Shown here piece after piece: positions 62,084 to 64,000 of a DNA stretch of 64,000 nt. Positions within the stretch are counted from its first letter, which is position 1. Each line of letters opens with the position of its first letter. Made by a program: the position numbers and the translations under genes. The notes under the pieces are model-generated. The model was given only the letters and a program-made list of their open reading frames with translations, did no database searches and was not told where the DNA came from. Source of the DNA: Citrobacter amalonaticus (GTDB taxonomy: Bacteria > Pseudomonadota > Gammaproteobacteria > Enterobacterales > Enterobacteriaceae); NCBI RefSeq assembly GCF_018323885.1, contig NZ_AP024585.1:1922001-1986000 (forward strand). The letters are read 5' to 3'.

Positions 62084-62110
62084 CCCCTTGTCTGTCAGAA
62101 TTGTCGAATC

Positions 62111-62138
62111 AAGCCAGCCTTCGGGCTGGTTTTTTTTG
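62111..62138 (+). terminator. Terminator of the hinT-ycfP operon
   Basis: A stem AAGCCAGCC / GGCTGGTTT (one G-T pair) with a TTCG loop and eight T in a row lies 27 bases after ycfP. Confidence 0.93.
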
Positions 62139-62178
62139 CCTGTTTTTCTGGCGTTGTCTATCTTTTCAGCAGCAAAAC

Positions 62179-62192
62179 TTGATACACATCAA
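62179..62192. promoter_or_regulatory. FNR site of ndh
   Basis: TTGAT-ACAC-ATCAA is an exact FNR consensus half-site pair. FNR represses ndh anaerobically in E. coli, using a site in this position before the promoter. Confidence 0.9.
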
Positions 62193-62328
62193 TTTTGGTA
62201 TGACCAATGCACCGCATGTGTTATTCTCACTCTCGAAGGACATTTTCATTGTCGTAACTTGTTGTTAATTAAAGGCTATGTTTATAACGTTTAATTAACA
62301 ATTGGTTAATCATTTTAAGGGGGTCACG

Positions 62329-63633
62329 TTGACTACACCATTGAAAAAGATCGTGATTGTCGGCGGGGGAGCTGGCGGGCTGGAAATGGCGACGCAGTTG
62401 GGACACAAGCTGGGTCGCAAGAAAAAAGCGAAAATTACGCTGGTTGACAGAAACCACAGCCACCTGTGGAAACCCTTGCTGCACGAAGTGGCGACCGGTT
62501 CGCTGGATGAAGGCGTGGACGCGCTGAGCTATCTGGCGCATGCCCGTAACCATGGCTTCCAGTTCCAGTTGGGCTCGGTGATGAACATCGATCGCGAAGC
62601 GAAAACCATCACTATCGCAGAACTGCGCGATGAGAAAGGTGAGCTGCTGGTGCCTGAACGCAAAATTGCCTATGACACGCTGGTGATGGCGCTGGGTAGC
62701 ACCTCCAACGACTTCAACACGCCGGGCGTGAAAGAACACTGTATCTTCCTTGATAACCCGCATCAGGCGCGTCGTTTCCACCAGGAAATGCTGAACCTGT
62801 TCCTGAAGTATTCCGCCAATCTGGGCGCGAACGGTAAGGTGAATATTGCGATTGTCGGTGGCGGCGCGACGGGCGTAGAACTGTCGGCGGAACTGCATAA
62901 CGCAGTGAAACAGCTGCACAGCTACGGCTACAAAGGACTGACCAACGACGCGCTGAACGTGACGCTGGTGGAAGCCGGTGAACGTATTCTGCCAGCACTG
63001 CCACCGCGTATTTCTTCGGCGGCGCATAACGAATTAACGAAACTCGGCGTTCGCGTACTGACCCAGACGATGGTGACCAGCGCGGATGCGGGCGGCCTGC
63101 ACACTAAAGACGGTGAATATATTGAAGCCGATCTGATGGTCTGGGCGGCGGGCATCAAAGCGCCGGACTTTATGAAAGAGATTGGCGGTCTGGAGACCAA
63201 CCGGATTAACCAACTGGTGGTCGAACCGACGCTGCAAACCACCCGCGATCCTGATGTTTACGCGATTGGAGACTGTGCTTCCTGTGCGCGTCCGGAAGGG
63301 GGCTTTGTGCCGCCACGTGCTCAGGCTGCGCATCAGATGGCGACCTGTGCGATGAACAATATTCTGGCGCAGATGAACGGTAAGCCGCTGAAAGCATATC
63401 AGTACAAAGACCACGGCTCGCTGGTGTCGCTCTCCAACTTCTCGACCGTCGGCAGTCTGATGGGCAATCTGACCAAAGGGTCGATGATGGTGGAAGGGCG
63501 TATTGCTCGTTTCGTCTACATCTCACTGTACCGTATGCACCAGATCGCACTGCACGGCTATTTTAAAACCGGTCTGATGATGCTGGTGGGCAGCATTAAC
63601 CGTGTGATCCGCCCGCGTCTGAAACTGCATTAA
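62329..63633 (+). CDS. ndh: NADH dehydrogenase II
   Basis: A 434-residue type II, non-proton-pumping NADH:quinone oxidoreductase (E. coli 434). FAD motif VGGGAGGLE at the N-terminus, NADH motif [14 protein letters not shown] near residue 172, and a second FAD motif YAIGDCASC. The C-terminal region, [19 protein letters not shown], holds the amphipathic membrane anchor. It starts with TTG after GGGGGT, and the FNR box lies 137 bases before. Confidence 0.97.
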   Translation: MTTPLKKIVIVGGGAGGLEMATQLGHKLGRKKKAKITLVDRNHSHLWKPLLHEVATGSLDEGVDALSYLAHARNHGFQFQLGSVMNIDREAKTITIAELRDEKGELLVPERKIAYDTLVMALGSTSNDFNTPGVKEHCIFLDNPHQARRFHQEMLNLFLKYSANLGANGKVNIAIVGGGATGVELSAELHNAVKQLHSYGYKGLTNDALNVTLVEAGERILPALPPRISSAAHNELTKLGVRVLTQTMVTSADAGGLHTKDGEYIEADLMVWAAGIKAPDFMKEIGGLETNRINQLVVEPTLQTTRDPDVYAIGDCASCARPEGGFVPPRAQAAHQMATCAMNNILAQMNGKPLKAYQYKDHGSLVSLSNFSTVGSLMGNLTKGSMMVEGRIARFVYISLYRMHQIALHGYFKTGLMMLVGSINRVIRPRLKLH

Positions 63634-63642
63634 TCCCGCCTG

Positions 63643-63672
63643 ACTCAGCATCGCCCGTGGGCGGTGCTGAGT
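63643..63672 (+). terminator. Hairpin after ndh
   Basis: A 14-bp stem (ACTCAGCATCGCCC / GGGCGGTGCTGAGT, one G-T pair) with a GT loop begins ten bases after ndh. It lacks a T-run, so it may stabilise the 3' end more than terminate. Confidence 0.55.
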
Positions 63673-63818
63673 GCCTTCTCCGTTCTGCCTCTTCCTTCAG
63701 AGTTCTCTGAATCATCCTGTTTTAACGACGACCAACGATATTTTCATCCGCAGTCTGATGGGCTTCTTATTGCATTGGTTGCAAAATTGTAACCAATAGC
63801 AAAGAAGGAGGATCTCCC

Positions 63819-64000
63819 GTGAATAAATCGATGTTGGCGGGTATAGGGATTGGCGTAGCTGCTGCGCTGGGTGTGGCGGCGGTTGCCAGTCTTAACGTGT
63901 TTGATCGTGGCCCACAGTATGCTCAGGTGGTTTCTGCAACACCTATCAAAGAGACGATTAAGACGCCGCGGCAGGAGTGTCGCAACGTGACGGTGACGCA
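63819..64000 (+). CDS. ycfJ: YcfJ, glycine-zipper outer-membrane-type protein (3' end missing)
   Basis: The first 60 codons of a protein that starts at GTG after an AAGGAGGA site. The sequence MNKSMLAGIGIGVAAALGVA and the following RGPQYAQ-type segment match E. coli YcfJ, a 179-residue protein with one N-terminal hydrophobic stretch and a glycine-zipper domain. The role is unknown; the window ends inside it. Confidence 0.9.
   Translation, partial: MNKSMLAGIGIGVAAALGVAAVASLNVFDRGPQYAQVVSATPIKETIKTPRQECRNVTVT

Overview
The window is a chromosomal segment of an enteric bacterium (Enterobacteriaceae). Gene content and order follow the Escherichia coli K-12 stretch from ymdB to ycfJ almost gene for gene, and the proteins are close to E. 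coli and Salmonella homologues throughout. FlgA and FlgJ resemble the Salmonella versions, and there is a local insertion absent from K-12, so a Citrobacter-like organism is my best guess; the genus is not proven by the sequence. I see no insertion sequence, prophage, CRISPR array, rRNA or tRNA gene.

Layout. 1-3.1 kb: end of ymdB, clsC (cardiolipin synthase C) and opgC. 3.3-7.4 kb: opgGH for periplasmic glucans. 7.5-19.3 kb: mostly single-gene units for envelope, tRNA modification and stress (yceK, msyB, mdtG, lpxL, trhO, yceI, yceJ, yceO, solA, bssS, dinI, pyrC, yceB, grxB, mdtH). 19.6-23.4 kb: rimJ, yceH, mviM and murJ. 23.5-35 kb: the flagellar rod, hook and ring cluster, with flgAMN leftward and flgBCDEFGHIJKL rightward. 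35.1-37.3 kb: an added divergent pair, an MFS exporter and a LysR-type regulator, between flgL and rne. 37.4-42.2 kb: rne and rluC, divergent. 42.3-53.9 kb: yceF, then yceD-rpmF-plsX-fabH-fabD-fabG-acpP-fabF-pabC-mltG-tmk-holB-ycfH, which joins ribosome, fatty acid, folate, cell wall and DNA functions. 54-64 kb: ptsG, fhuE, hinT-ycfL-lpoB-thiK-nagZ-ycfP, ndh and the start of ycfJ.

Regulatory sites that can be read directly include a LexA box at dinI, a PurR-like box and start-switching hairpin at pyrC, two sigma-28 promoters (flgM, flgK), the rne promoter about 360 bases from its start codon, CRP/Mlc-like sites and the SgrS-pairing sequence at ptsG, a Fur-like palindrome at fhuE and an FNR box at ndh.

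The most notable feature is a one-base frameshift in rne that ends RNase E after about 849 residues and separates its last 250 residues into another frame. Whether it is a real mutation or a sequencing error cannot be settled from the sequence. Other points of interest are the MFS/LysR insertion with its palindromic operator candidate, a 37-residue yceO gene, a probable SraB-type small RNA, a hook protein with a longer central region, and a palindromic repeat between fabG and acpP. I did not find a previously undescribed multi-gene system.
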